The notes under the pieces: generated by a model | Seen by the model: only the letters and a program-made list of their open reading frames with translations | The model's database searches: none | What the model was told of the DNA's origin: nothing | Position numbers and translations under genes: made by a program | Source: JACVRW01 sp963764665 | Lineage (GTDB): Bacteria > Actinomycetota > Thermoleophilia > Solirubrobacterales > Thermoleophilaceae | Assembly: GCA_963764665.1 (NCBI GenBank) | Contig: CAVXTL010000015.1 | Coordinates: 48,097-112,096 of the forward strand | Direction: 5' to 3' | DNA: 64,000 nt | In this document: in pieces, positions 50,553 to 59,459 of the stretch | Layout of the letters: each line of letters opens with the position of its first letter | How positions within the stretch are numbered: position 1 is the stretch's first letter

Positions 50553-51255
50553 CGAGCGCGACTATGCCGCCCTGGCGGCCGGTGAGGCCGTCGTCGCGGC
50601 GGTGTGAGAAGTACAGGTCGGCACGGCAGCTCGTGCAGTGTTCCACGTGCTGGACATCGCTCACGCCTGCCGCGGCCAGCTTCAGCGCCAACACGGCCCG
50701 AAGGTCGAGCATGCGCCCGCGCGCCACGTCCGGCAGGTCCGCGAAGGCCGCCAGAACCTCCGGCCCCACCTCGTAGCAACAGGCGCCGACGCCGGGGCCC
50801 ACCGCCGCCGACACCGGGCCGTTCAGGCGCTCCACCGCATTGCCGACGATGCCCGCGGCGAGCCCCCGCCAGCCGCAGTGGACCATCGCGACCGTGGCGC
50901 CGTCGGACAGGGCGAGCGGGTAGCAGTCGGCGGCGAGCACGAGCAGGCCGAGGCCCGGAACCGAGGTCACGTGGCCGTCCACGCGCTGGAGACCGGCGCC
51001 GGGCCGGGCATAGCCGGGGTCCGAGGGCGGCGCGTCCCACTCGGCCAGGTCCGCGCCGTGCACCTGCCACCCCATCGCCACTCGCTCGGGCTCGACGCCC
51101 AGGGCGGCGGAGAGCCGCCCGCGGTTCTCGACGACGTTCTCGGGGTCGTCCTCGGTGAGCACGCCGAGGTTGAGCGACTCGTACGGACCCTCGCTCACCC
51201 CGCCGCGGCGATCGGAGAAGATCACGCGCGCACCGGGCAGGCGCAGCTCGGTCAC
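50545..51255 (-). CDS. pgeF: Peptidoglycan editing factor PgeF (laccase-domain)
   Basis: 236 aa YfiH-family protein. WQVHGADL, VLAADCYPLAL, VHCGWRGLAAG and the C-terminal CTSCRADLYFSHRRD hold the zinc or copper ligands of the family (His, Cys, His). PgeF removes L-Ser mis-incorporated in stem peptides. It is coupled by overlap to both the CCA-transferase-like gene (GTGA) and yggS. Confidence 0.9.
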   Translation of the reverse strand: MTELRLPGARVIFSDRRGGVSEGPYESLNLGVLTEDDPENVVENRGRLSAALGVEPERVAMGWQVHGADLAEWDAPPSDPGYARPGAGLQRVDGHVTSVPGLGLLVLAADCYPLALSDGATVAMVHCGWRGLAAGIVGNAVERLNGPVSAAVGPGVGACCYEVGPEVLAAFADLPDVARGRMLDLRAVLALKLAAAGVSDVQHVEHCTSCRADLYFSHRRDDGLTGRQGGIVALDA

Positions 51256-52484
51256 GCGTCCTCCGCGGCCAGCGAGAGAGCGATGCGGAGCTCCTCGTCG
51301 CGGCCGGACACGAGCCCGTCGAGCTTGCGGTCGAGTGTGCCCTCGAGCGCCCGCCCGAGCGCGGGGCCCTCCGGCACCCCGGCCTCGAGCAGATCGTCAC
51401 CGGTGATCTCGAGCCGGACCCGGGAGAGGTCGGTGATCCAGCGCAGCACGGGCTCGGGGGGCGCGCCGAAGGCCAGCGCCAGGGCCAGCGTCTCGGGGCG
51501 CTCGTGTCCGAGGAGGGGGCGCAGCTCGGCGGGAGTGTGCTCGCGCTCGCGCAGGATCCGTGCCAGCGGCTGCGCCCAGCGCGCCGCCCAGAGCACGGCG
51601 TCGCGGTCGCGAGCGTCCAGCTGGAGGCCGTCGAGCCAGTCCTCGAGCTCATCGGGAGCCGATGCGCACAGGGCCGCCAGCGCGGCCAGCGAGCGGTCGG
51701 CGGTCAGCGCGACGGCGCCGAGCGCCGCCGACGCCACGAGGTCCGGGTCCGGCCGCAGCGCCGGATGGAGCCCGCGGTCGATTCCGAGGTCGGACAGGCG
51801 GCGCACCGCGTCCGGGGCCTCCACCTCGCCGAGCAGGTCCATGAGCTCGTCGCGTATCCGCTTGCCCGAGACGGTGGACAGGGCCCCTTCCATCACGGCC
51901 ACGCGCGCCGCTCGCTCCGTCTCCTCGGCCATGGTGAACCCGAGCCGGATCTCGAAGCGCACCGCGCGCAGCAGACGGGTGGGGTCGTCCAGGAAGCTGC
52001 CGTCGTGCAGCACCCGGATCAGCCGTTCCTCCAGGTCGGCCAGCCCGCGGTGCACGTCATAGAGGTGCCCCAGGTCGTCGCCGCGGAGACCGATGGCCAT
52101 GGCGTTGATGCTGAAGTCCCTCCGGCCGAGGTCCTCTGCCAGCGGCGCCGGCTCGACCCTGGGCAGGGCACCCGGCTCGTCGTAGACCTCGCGTCGGGTC
52201 GCGGCCAGGTCGAGCGGGATCCTGCCCGTCCAGATCGTGGCGGTGCCGAAGCTCTCGTACTCGCGCACGCGCCCGTTGAGTCGCGCGGCCAGCTCGCGCG
52301 CCACCACCCGCCCATCTCCCTCCACGGCCAGGTCGAGGCTGTCCGGCGCGCGGTCGGTGGACAGCACGTGGCGCACGCCTCCGCCCACCAGGTACACCGG
52401 CGGCAGGTCGATCAGGGCCGGCAGGAGGGCGTCCATGCCGGGCAGCCGGCGCACACGCTCGCGCAGGTCGCCGGGGACCGTCAC
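51252..52484 (-). CDS. CCA-adding enzyme / poly(A) polymerase family nucleotidyltransferase
   Basis: 410 aa class II nucleotidyltransferase. The N-terminal domain has YLVGGGVRHVLSTDRAPDSLDLAVEG; the usual GGxVRD reads GGGVRH, and the DxD pair is altered to SLDLAVE. RRDFSINAMAIGL and DDPTRLLRAVRFEIRLGF follow, as in tRNA nucleotidyltransferases. The unusual first motif leaves metal binding, and therefore activity, less certain than usual. The GTG overlaps the hisF stop (GTGA). Confidence 0.78.
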   Translation of the reverse strand: MTVPGDLRERVRRLPGMDALLPALIDLPPVYLVGGGVRHVLSTDRAPDSLDLAVEGDGRVVARELAARLNGRVREYESFGTATIWTGRIPLDLAATRREVYDEPGALPRVEPAPLAEDLGRRDFSINAMAIGLRGDDLGHLYDVHRGLADLEERLIRVLHDGSFLDDPTRLLRAVRFEIRLGFTMAEETERAARVAVMEGALSTVSGKRIRDELMDLLGEVEAPDAVRRLSDLGIDRGLHPALRPDPDLVASAALGAVALTADRSLAALAALCASAPDELEDWLDGLQLDARDRDAVLWAARWAQPLARILREREHTPAELRPLLGHERPETLALALAFGAPPEPVLRWITDLSRVRLEITGDDLLEAGVPEGPALGRALEGTLDRKLDGLVSGRDEELRIALSLAAEDA

Positions 52485-53236
52485 AGCCGAACGGGCACGC
52501 CGGCCCGGCGCATGTGCTCCTTGGCCTCGCGCACCGAGTACGTGCCGTAGTGGAAGATCGAGGCGCAGAGCACGGCGTCGGCGCCGCCGGCCTCCACCGC
52601 CTCCACCAGGTGGTCGAGCGTGCCGGCGCCGCCCGACGCGATCACCGGAACGTCCACCGCGTCGGCGACCGCCCGCGTGAGCCGCAGCTCGTAGCCGTCC
52701 TCGGTGCCGTCGCGGTCCATGCTCGTGAGGAGTATCTCCCCCGCTCCGCGCTCCACGGCCTCGCGCGCCCACTCGACCGCGTCGCGGCCCACCGGCGTGC
52801 GCCCTCCGTTCACGTACACGCCGTAGCTCTCGCCCTCGGCGCGGGCGTCGATTGCGAGCACCACGCACTGCGCGCCGAACACCTCGGCCAGCTCGCCGAG
52901 CAGCTCGGGCCGCGCCACCGCGGCCGAGTTCACCGACACCTTCTCGGCTCCCGCGTCGAGCACCGCGTGGGCGTCGTCGAGCGAGCGCACGCCACCGCCG
53001 ATCGTGAAGGGCACGAACACGTCGTCGGCGCAGCGGCGGGCCAGCGCGGCCACCGTGTCGCGCTTCTCGTGCGAGGCCGTGATGTCGAGGAACACGATCT
53101 CGTCGGCGCCGGCCTCCTGGTAGCGCACCGCCAGCTCCACAGGGTCGCCGGCGTCGCGCAGGTTCACGAACTCCACGCCCTTGACCACGCGGCCCTTGTC
53201 CACGTCGAGGCAGGGGATCACGCGGCGCAGCAGCAT
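52481..53236 (-). CDS. hisF: Imidazole glycerol phosphate synthase, cyclase subunit
   Basis: 251 aa TIM barrel. RVIPCLDVDKGRVVKGV (catalytic Asp near residue 11), GADEIVFLDITAS, TIGGGVRSLDDA, and LTSMDRDGTEDGYEL (second catalytic Asp) are complete. It makes IGP and AICAR from PRFAR with ammonia from HisH. The start and the hisA stop overlap (TGATG). Confidence 0.95.
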   Translation of the reverse strand: MLLRRVIPCLDVDKGRVVKGVEFVNLRDAGDPVELAVRYQEAGADEIVFLDITASHEKRDTVAALARRCADDVFVPFTIGGGVRSLDDAHAVLDAGAEKVSVNSAAVARPELLGELAEVFGAQCVVLAIDARAEGESYGVYVNGGRTPVGRDAVEWAREAVERGAGEILLTSMDRDGTEDGYELRLTRAVADAVDVPVIASGGAGTLDHLVEAVEAGGADAVLCASIFHYGTYSVREAKEHMRRAGVPVRL

Positions 53237-53967
53237 CAGCCGTCCTCCTCGAGGGCGGCCTGGCCCTCCCGGACGGTGAACCGCTGCTCGTACAGGGCCT
53301 TGCCGGAGATCACGCCCGCGAGGTTCACGAGCCGCCGCGCCCGCAGCGCTCGCAGGTCCTCCACGGAGCCGATGCCGCCCGAGTAGATGAACCGCCCGCG
53401 GACCGCCTGCGAGATGCGCGCCACCTCGTCGAGGTCGGGCCCGTCGAGCATGCCGTCGCGGTCCACGTTCGTGTACACGAACCGCGACGCGCCGCGGCGC
53501 TGCAGGCGCTCGATCACGTCCTCCCCGCGGGTCTGGGTCTCCTTGGTCCAGCCGGCCACCGACACCCGGCCGCCGCGAACGTCCACCGCCACCACCACGC
53601 GGCCGCCCCACGTCTCGAGCGCGCGGTCGAGCAGCTCCGGGTCGTTGTAGGCGGCCGTGCCGAGCACAACGCGCGCGGCGCCCGCCGCGAGGGCGGCTCG
53701 CACCGACGCGAGCGAGCGCAGCCCGCCGCCGTACTGCACGGGCACGTCGAGCTCGCGCGTGATCCGCTCCAGATGGCCGAGGCTGGCGGGCTCTCCGGCC
53801 CGCGCGCCGTCGAGGTCGACCACGTGCAGGAAGCGGGCGCCCGCCTCCACGAAGGAACGCGCGGCGTCGAGCGGAGTGTCGGCGTACACCGTCTCGTCGT
53901 CGAAGTGCCCCTGCCGCAGGCGCACCGCCTTGCCGTCGCGAATGTCCACCGCGGGCAGCAGGATCAT
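53236..53967 (-). CDS. hisA: Phosphoribosylformimino-5-aminoimidazole carboxamide ribotide isomerase
   Basis: 243 aa TIM barrel isomerase. LLPAVDIRDGKAVRL (catalytic Asp), VQYGGGLRS, YTNVDRDGMLDGPDL (second Asp) and IYSGGIGSVEDLRAL are intact. It overlaps hisF and hisH. Actinobacteria often use PriA for both HisA and TrpF reactions; whether this one is bifunctional cannot be told from sequence alone. Confidence 0.93.
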   Translation of the reverse strand: MILLPAVDIRDGKAVRLRQGHFDDETVYADTPLDAARSFVEAGARFLHVVDLDGARAGEPASLGHLERITRELDVPVQYGGGLRSLASVRAALAAGAARVVLGTAAYNDPELLDRALETWGGRVVVAVDVRGGRVSVAGWTKETQTRGEDVIERLQRRGASRFVYTNVDRDGMLDGPDLDEVARISQAVRGRFIYSGGIGSVEDLRALRARRLVNLAGVISGKALYEQRFTVREGQAALEEDG

Positions 53968-54638
53968 GCGGCCACTGGCACGCAGCTGCGCACGAAGTTC
54001 CCCAGCAGCCTGAGCCCGTCGGGCCCGGACTTCTCAGGGTGGAACTGCACGCCGTAGAGCGGCGGACGCGCCACGGCGCTCACGAACTCGCTTCCGTAGT
54101 CGGCCGTGCCGAGCACGTCCTCGGGATCGTCGGGACGCGGCGCGAGCGAGTTCGCGTGGTAGAAGGCGCAGGGGTCGGGCAGGCCGTCGTTCAGCGGCGT
54201 GGCACGCCGCCAGGCCACGGGGTTCCACCCGATCTGCGGAACCTTCAGGCCGGGAGCGTCGAGCTCGACCACCGCGCCCGGAATGAGGCCGATGCCCTCG
54301 GCTCCGCCCAGCTCCGTGGTGGAGTCGAACAGCAGCTGCATCCCCATGCAGACGCCGATCGCGGGCACGCCCTCGGCCACCCGTTCGCGCAGCAGCTCGT
54401 CCAGCCGCAGGCGGCGCACGTGCTCCATCGCCTTGGGCATGGCCCCCACGCCGGGCAGCACCACTCCGTCGGCCTCGCGCACGCGCCGCGGGTCCGCCGT
54501 CAGCTCCGGCCGTGCGCCCACGTGCTCCAGGGCCTTGGCCACGGAGCGGAGGTTGCCCATGCCGTAGTCGAGGATGGCCACGCGTGGGCTGTGCGGAAGC
54601 AGCCGGCTCGGCCGGCTGCGCACCGATGGTGTCGTCAC
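53964..54638 (-). CDS. hisH: Imidazole glycerol phosphate synthase, glutaminase subunit
   Basis: 224 aa class I glutamine amidotransferase. The nucleophile is in AIGVCMGMQLLFD, and His-Glu in YGVQFHPEKS. The core begins RVAILDYGMGNLRSV; the 20-odd residues before it (TTPSVRSRPSRLLPHSP) are encoded by a palindromic repeat copy. The GTG at 54638 has a GAAGGG site and GTGA coupling to hisB. A GTG at 54581 would give a repeat-free 205 aa protein of family length but has no visible ribosome site. Confidence 0.92.
   Translation of the reverse strand: MTTPSVRSRPSRLLPHSPRVAILDYGMGNLRSVAKALEHVGARPELTADPRRVREADGVVLPGVGAMPKAMEHVRRLRLDELLRERVAEGVPAIGVCMGMQLLFDSTTELGGAEGIGLIPGAVVELDAPGLKVPQIGWNPVAWRRATPLNDGLPDPCAFYHANSLAPRPDDPEDVLGTADYGSEFVSAVARPPLYGVQFHPEKSGPDGLRLLGNFVRSCVPVAA
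54593..54627. repeat. REP-like palindromic element, copy A (inside the hisH 5' end)
   Basis: 35 bases starting GCGGAAGC and ending GCGCACCGAT. The core has 9-bp arms GCAGCCGGC/GCCGGCTGC around a TCG loop. It differs from copy B at one position. It lies between the hisH start codon and the conserved HisH core, so it is either translated or sits in the leader if the downstream GTG is used. Confidence 0.75.
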
Positions 54639-55222
54639 AGCACACCCTTCGTGGACGGCACGCCGGTCTCGTCCGGGTCGTCCGACACGGCCACTCGCAG
54701 CGCGCGGGCGAACGCCTTGAACGAGGCCTCGACCATGTGGTGCGAGTTGACCCCGGCCTCCACGCGCAGGTGGAGGGTCAGCTTGGCGGTGCTCGACACG
54801 GCGCGGAAGAACTCCTCGGCCAGGTCGGTGTCGAAGTCGGCCACGCGCGCGTCCGGGTAGTCCGCCTCGAAGACCAGGAACGGTCGTCCCGATATGTCGA
54901 TCGCGCAGCCGGCGCGGGCCTCGTCCATCGGGATCACCGCATGACCGAACCGCCGGATGCCGGCGCGGTCGCCGAGGGCCTCGTCAAGTGCCTGGCCCAG
55001 CGCCAGCCCGGTGTCCTCCACGGTGTGGTGCGCCCCGGTCTGGAGGTCCCCGTCCACGCGGATCTCGAGGTCCAGGCCGCCGTGCCGGGCCACCGCGTCC
55101 AGCAGGTGGTCGAAGAAGCCGACGCCAGTGGTGCGGCTGCCCTCGCCCGCGCCGTCGAGGTCGAGCCTGAGCTCGACGTCGGTCTCGTTCGTCGTGCGGT
55201 GGATCTCGGAGGTTCTGCTCAC
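54635..55222 (-). CDS. hisB: Imidazoleglycerol-phosphate dehydratase
   Basis: 195 aa single-function HisB. The manganese-binding repeats are FFDHLLDAVARHGG, GAHHTVEDTGLALGQAL, and DLAEEFFRAV...GVNSHHMVEASFKAFARAL. The GTG start overlaps the hisD stop (GTGA). It catalyses the dehydration of IGP. Confidence 0.95.
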   Translation of the reverse strand: MSRTSEIHRTTNETDVELRLDLDGAGEGSRTTGVGFFDHLLDAVARHGGLDLEIRVDGDLQTGAHHTVEDTGLALGQALDEALGDRAGIRRFGHAVIPMDEARAGCAIDISGRPFLVFEADYPDARVADFDTDLAEEFFRAVSSTAKLTLHLRVEAGVNSHHMVEASFKAFARALRVAVSDDPDETGVPSTKGVL

Positions 55223-56457
55223 GCGCGGCGCTCCATCGACTCGGCGTGCACGGGGAAGCCCTCGGCGCGGGCCAGCGCGGCGCCTGGGGACGCGAGGCGG
55301 GCCGCCGCCTCGCCGGGCAAGGATACGCGAGCCATCCTGCGCCGGAAGGTGGCCGGGGAGAGGGCAGACTGGAAGCGCGCGGCGCCCCCGGTGGGCAGCA
55401 CGTGGTTCGAGCCGGCCACGTAGTCGCCGAACGCGGTGCCGGCGCCCGGACCCACGAACAGGCAGCCGGCGCGACGCACGCGGTCCGCGAGCGCCTCCGC
55501 GTCGGCGCCCGTCAGCTCCAGGTGCTCCGGCGCGATCTCCTCGGCGATCCGCAGGGCCACCCGCACGTCGTCGGTGTCGACCAGTTGAAGCTCCGCGTCC
55601 CGCACGCTCGGGCGCTCCGGCGCCAGGCGCTCCACGGCGCCGGCCACGGCATCCAGAAGGCCGGGGTCGGGCGACAGGCACCAGAGCGGGCTGTCGGCGC
55701 CGTGCTCGGCCTGGGCCATGAGGTCCACCGCGATCAGCTCGGGGTCCGCCCCCGGTGTGGCCACCACCACGAGCTCGCTCGGACCCGCCACCCCGTCTAT
55801 GCCCACCTGTCCCACCACCTGGCGCTTGGCCTCCTGGACGTACGGATTGCCCGGTCCGGCGATCACGTCCACGGCTTCCACGGACTCGGTGCCGTACGCC
55901 AGCGCGGCGATCGCCTGCGCCCCGCCGATCCGGTACACCTCGGTCACCTCGCAGAGGACACAGGCGGCGAGTATCACCGGGTTGGCCTCTCCCCCCGGCC
56001 CGGGCGGGGCGCAGACCACGATCTCCTCCACGCCGGCAGCGCGGGCCGTGGCGGCGCCCATCACGACGGTCGAGGGGTAGGGCGCGCGGCCACTCGGCAC
56101 GTAGATCGCAGCGCGCCGGACCGGCACCTCGACCACCTCCACGCGGTGGCCCTCGGGCAGATCGGCCTCCGTGGAGCCCGACAGCTGCGACTTGGCGACG
56201 GCGCGAACGTTGGCTATCGCGGTGCGCAGCCCCGCCAGCACCTCGGGTTCGAGCACGCCGACCGACGACTCGAGCTCCTGCGCGTCGACCCTCAGGCGGC
56301 CAGGGCCGAGCTCCGCCTTGTCGAACCGCTCGGTGAGAGTGGCCACGGCGTCGTCGCCGCCCGCCCGCACCTCGGCGATGATCGCGGCCACCTCGAGCGC
56401 GACCCCGGGCTCGGCCTCCGGCCGGCGCCAGGCATTGCGGGCGCGGGAGAGCCTCAT
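55219..56457 (-). CDS. hisD: Histidinol dehydrogenase
   Basis: 412 aa. VYVPSGRAPYPSTVVMGAATARAAGV, GGAQAIAALAYGTESV and IAGPGNPYVQEAKRQVVGQVGID are family blocks. Zinc and catalytic residues lie in QAEHGADSPLWCLS and the C-terminal EHLEL, with GNHVLPTGG present as SNHVLPTGGAAR. It oxidises histidinol to histidine. The ATG overlaps the hisG stop. Confidence 0.95.
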   Translation of the reverse strand: MRLSRARNAWRRPEAEPGVALEVAAIIAEVRAGGDDAVATLTERFDKAELGPGRLRVDAQELESSVGVLEPEVLAGLRTAIANVRAVAKSQLSGSTEADLPEGHRVEVVEVPVRRAAIYVPSGRAPYPSTVVMGAATARAAGVEEIVVCAPPGPGGEANPVILAACVLCEVTEVYRIGGAQAIAALAYGTESVEAVDVIAGPGNPYVQEAKRQVVGQVGIDGVAGPSELVVVATPGADPELIAVDLMAQAEHGADSPLWCLSPDPGLLDAVAGAVERLAPERPSVRDAELQLVDTDDVRVALRIAEEIAPEHLELTGADAEALADRVRRAGCLFVGPGAGTAFGDYVAGSNHVLPTGGAARFQSALSPATFRRRMARVSLPGEAAARLASPGAALARAEGFPVHAESMERRA

Positions 56458-57080
56458 GACCGGATCCGCTCGACGAGCCGGTCGATCTGGGCGGCCTTGA
56501 GCTTGTGCGACACCGGGTTCGCGATCAGGCGCGCGGTGCAGACGCCGATCTCCTCGACCTCGCGCAGGTGGTTCTCCTCGAGGGTGCGCCCGGTGGCCGT
56601 GAGGTCCACGATGCCGTCCACGAGGCCTGTGAGCGGAGCCAGCTCCACCGAGCCCTTGACCTCCACGATCTCGGCCTGGCGCCCGGTGCCGGCGAAATGC
56701 TCGGCGGCCACGCGCGGATACTTGGTGGCTATGCGTACCCGTCCGAGGCGGCGCAGCGCGTCGGCGATCGGATCGCCCCCCTCGCGGGCCGCCACGACCA
56801 TCCGGCAGCGGCCGTACTCCAGGTCGAGCAGCTCGTAGACCTTGCGCTCGGCCTGCTCGAGCAGCACGTCCTTCCCGGTGATCCCGATGTCGGCCGAGCC
56901 GTGCTCCACGTAGGTGGGCACGTCGCTGGGGCGCATGGTCACGATCCCGGGCTCCTCGAAGAGCAGCTTGCGGTCGTTCGAGCGGACCTCCGACACGTCG
57001 AGCCCCAGGCGCTCGAGCAGGTCGAGCGTCCCGCCGAAGAGCGCGCCGCGCGGCACCGCCACCATCAGCCGGTCGCTCAT
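56454..57080 (-). CDS. hisG: ATP phosphoribosyltransferase, short form
   Basis: 208 aa short HisG, lacking the C-terminal histidine-sensing domain. MSDRLMVAVPRGALFGGTLDLLERLGLD, ITGKDVLLEQ, and EIVEVKGSVELAPLTGLVDGIVDLTATGRTLEENHL hold the PRPP-binding signature. The short form needs HisZ, which lies immediately upstream with a 4-base overlap. It catalyses the first step of histidine synthesis. Confidence 0.93.
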   Translation of the reverse strand: MSDRLMVAVPRGALFGGTLDLLERLGLDVSEVRSNDRKLLFEEPGIVTMRPSDVPTYVEHGSADIGITGKDVLLEQAERKVYELLDLEYGRCRMVVAAREGGDPIADALRRLGRVRIATKYPRVAAEHFAGTGRQAEIVEVKGSVELAPLTGLVDGIVDLTATGRTLEENHLREVEEIGVCTARLIANPVSHKLKAAQIDRLVERIRS

Positions 57081-58045
57081 CGCAGCGCCTCCTCCGCGGC
57101 CTGGGCCTGGTGCACCCGCTGGACGTCGAGGGCGATGCCACATGCCGGGAGCGGACGCCCGAAGCGGCCGAGCAGATCGTCGTAGCGGCCGCCGCCGCCA
57201 AGGGTGAAGCCCACGGCCGGGTCGTAGATCTCGAACACGGCGCCGGTGTAGTAGCCGAGCTCGCGCACCAACCCGAGGTCGAAGATCACCCGGTCGGCCA
57301 CTCCGCGCTCGGCCAGCAGGGCGTGCAGTTCGCGCAGGCCGCCCACCGCGTCCGGCACGAGCGCCTCGGCCCGGTCGAGCACGTCAGCGCCGCCGCGCAG
57401 CTCTGGAAGGCGCACCAGCAGGTCCCGGTCGTCCTGTCCGAGACCGAGCGAGTCGACCTCCATCTCGAGACCCACGAGGTCGCGCCGCGCCAGCGCCCTG
57501 AGCAGCGGGGTGTGCTGCTCCACCGGCACTTCGAGCGACACCAGCAGGCGCCGGTAGAGCGATGCGTCGCCGACTCCCACGCGATGACGCCGCAGGCCGG
57601 CTTCGTTCAGCGCGGCCACGGTCAGCGCCAGCACCTCAGCCTCGCCCTCCACGCCCTCGGGGCCGATCAGCTCGAGCCCGGCCTGCATGAACTCGCGCGG
57701 CTCCCCCACCCCCCGGTCCACCGCACGCCAGGCGTGGGCGAAGTAACAGAAGCGCAGCGGCGGGGCCACCTCCCCGTAGCGCGACCCCACCACGCGGGCG
57801 ATCGGGATGGTCATGTCGGAGCGCAGCGCGAGCACGTCGCCCTGCTCGTCGAAGGTCCGGTAGCGGGCGCCCGCGGCGCTCTCGTCGCCACTGCGCAGCA
57901 CGTCCTCGTACTCGAGCGCCGGCGTGTGCACCTCGCCGTAGCCCGCGCTCGTGAACGCGCTTCGCATGCGCTCGGTGATCGCGCGCAGCTCGCGCATCTC
58001 GTCCGGGAGCACGTCACGGGTGCCCGGGGGGATCGGGTGCGTCAT
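57077..58045 (-). CDS. hisZ: ATP phosphoribosyltransferase regulatory subunit
   Basis: 322 aa histidyl-tRNA-synthetase-like protein without the anticodon domain. PPGTRDVLPDEM, RSDMTIPIARVVGSRYGEVAPPLRFCYFAHAWRAV and GREFMQAGLELIG (as EPREFMQAGLELIG) resemble motif 2. The C-terminal LGYYTGAVFEIYDPAVGFTLGGGGRYDDL is the HisS/HisZ motif 3 region. It binds short HisG and confers histidine feedback. First gene of hisZ-G-D-B-H-A-F. The other his genes (hisC, hisI, hisE) are elsewhere. Confidence 0.9.
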   Translation of the reverse strand: MTHPIPPGTRDVLPDEMRELRAITERMRSAFTSAGYGEVHTPALEYEDVLRSGDESAAGARYRTFDEQGDVLALRSDMTIPIARVVGSRYGEVAPPLRFCYFAHAWRAVDRGVGEPREFMQAGLELIGPEGVEGEAEVLALTVAALNEAGLRRHRVGVGDASLYRRLLVSLEVPVEQHTPLLRALARRDLVGLEMEVDSLGLGQDDRDLLVRLPELRGGADVLDRAEALVPDAVGGLRELHALLAERGVADRVIFDLGLVRELGYYTGAVFEIYDPAVGFTLGGGGRYDDLLGRFGRPLPACGIALDVQRVHQAQAAEEALR

Positions 58046-58063
58046 CGGGACCTCCGGGCCGCT

Positions 58064-59362
58064 CTAGACGGCGACGCGCTCGGAGGCCACGCGCTCGATC
58101 CGCGCGCCCAGCGCCCGCAGCCGCTCGTCGATGCGCTCGTAGCCGCGGTCGATCTGGCGGATGTTGCCGATCTCCGAGCGGCCCTCCGCGCAGAGGGCGG
58201 CGATGAGCATGGCCATGCCGGCCCGGATGTCCGGGCTCTCCACGCGCTCGCCGTGAAGCCGGCTCGGGCCGCTTACGACCGCCCTGTGGGGGTCGCAGAC
58301 GATCACCCGAGCGCCCATGGATACGAGCTTGTCGACGAAGAACAGGCGGTTCTCGAACATCTTCTCGTGGATCAGCACGAGGCCGTCGGCCTGGGTGGCC
58401 ATGGCGAGCGCGATGCTCGTCAGGTCGGCCGGGAAGGCGGGCCAGGGGCCGTCCTCGATCTTGGAGACGGCGTCGCCCTCGTCCGACTTGATGCGGAGGT
58501 CCTGGTTGGGCGGCACGATCACGTCGTTGCCGTCCATCTCGATCACGCATCCGAGCCGCTCGAAGCAGAGCCGCGTCATGCGCAGGTCGTCCGCCACCAC
58601 GTCGTGGATGCGCAGCTCGCCCCCGGTGCAGGCGGCCAGCGCGATGAAGCTGCCCACCTCGATGTAGTCGGGCCCGATCGTGTAGTCGGCTCCGCCCAGC
58701 TCCTCCTGGCCGTGCACGACCATCAGGTTCGAGCCGATGCCCTCGATGCGCGCGCCCATCTGCATCAGCAGGCGCGCGAGGTCCTGCACGTGTGGCTCGG
58801 CGGCCGCGTTGTGGATGACCGTGGATCCCGGCGCCAGCGCGGCGGCCATCAGGGCGTTCTCGGTGGCCATGACCGACGGCTCGTCCATGAAGAAGTCGCA
58901 GGCGTGGAGACCGTCGGGGGCGGACAGCTTGAAGGAGCGGTCCACGACCACCTCGGCGCCGAGGGCGCGGAAGGCGTCGAAGTGCGGGTCGAGGCGCCGG
59001 CGCCCGATCACGTCTCCGCCGGGCGGCGGCATGTCGGCGCGGCCGAAGCGGGCGAGCAGCGGCCCGGCGAGCAGGAACGACGCCCGGATGCGCTCGGCGC
59101 ACTCGGGGTCCACGGCGGTGCTCGTGACCTCGTCTGCCCGCAGCGATACCACGTTCTCCTCGCGCCACTCGGCCTTGACGCCGAGACGGACGAGCAACTC
59201 GATCATCGCCTCCACGTCGCGGATGCGCGGCACGTTCCGGAGCACGACCTCCTGGTCGGTCAGGACGGACGCAGCCAGCGCCGGCAGAGCGGCGTTCTTG
59301 TTCCCTGCGGGAACGACGGAGCCCGAGAGGGGCGTGCCGCCTTCGATGATGAACTTCTCCAT
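58064..59362 (-). CDS. murA: UDP-N-acetylglucosamine 1-carboxyvinyltransferase with Asp at the fosfomycin-site
   Basis: 432 aa MurA-fold enzyme that starts peptidoglycan precursor synthesis. Lys22-Asn23 (PAGNKNAALPALAA) are in place. The catalytic loop, GGCxIGxRPxDxH in E. coli, reads GGDVIGRRRLDPH, with Asp117 where Cys115 is normal. Asp in this position is known to keep activity and cause fosfomycin resistance (for example in mycobacteria and Chlamydia). The ATG at 59362 gives MEKFIIEGGTPLSG. It is transcribed just ahead of hisZ, and divergent from an HD-domain gene. Confidence 0.92.
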   Translation of the reverse strand: MEKFIIEGGTPLSGSVVPAGNKNAALPALAASVLTDQEVVLRNVPRIRDVEAMIELLVRLGVKAEWREENVVSLRADEVTSTAVDPECAERIRASFLLAGPLLARFGRADMPPPGGDVIGRRRLDPHFDAFRALGAEVVVDRSFKLSAPDGLHACDFFMDEPSVMATENALMAAALAPGSTVIHNAAAEPHVQDLARLLMQMGARIEGIGSNLMVVHGQEELGGADYTIGPDYIEVGSFIALAACTGGELRIHDVVADDLRMTRLCFERLGCVIEMDGNDVIVPPNQDLRIKSDEGDAVSKIEDGPWPAFPADLTSIALAMATQADGLVLIHEKMFENRLFFVDKLVSMGARVIVCDPHRAVVSGPSRLHGERVESPDIRAGMAMLIAALCAEGRSEIGNIRQIDRGYERIDERLRALGARIERVASERVAV

Positions 59363-59459
59363 GCGCGGATCCCAGGCAGGCCGCCGTCCAAGCGGCTTGG
59401 GAAGGGTACCGGAGGCCATCAGCTCGGGTTTCGGGCCGGGCCGCGGATACCCTCCCGGC

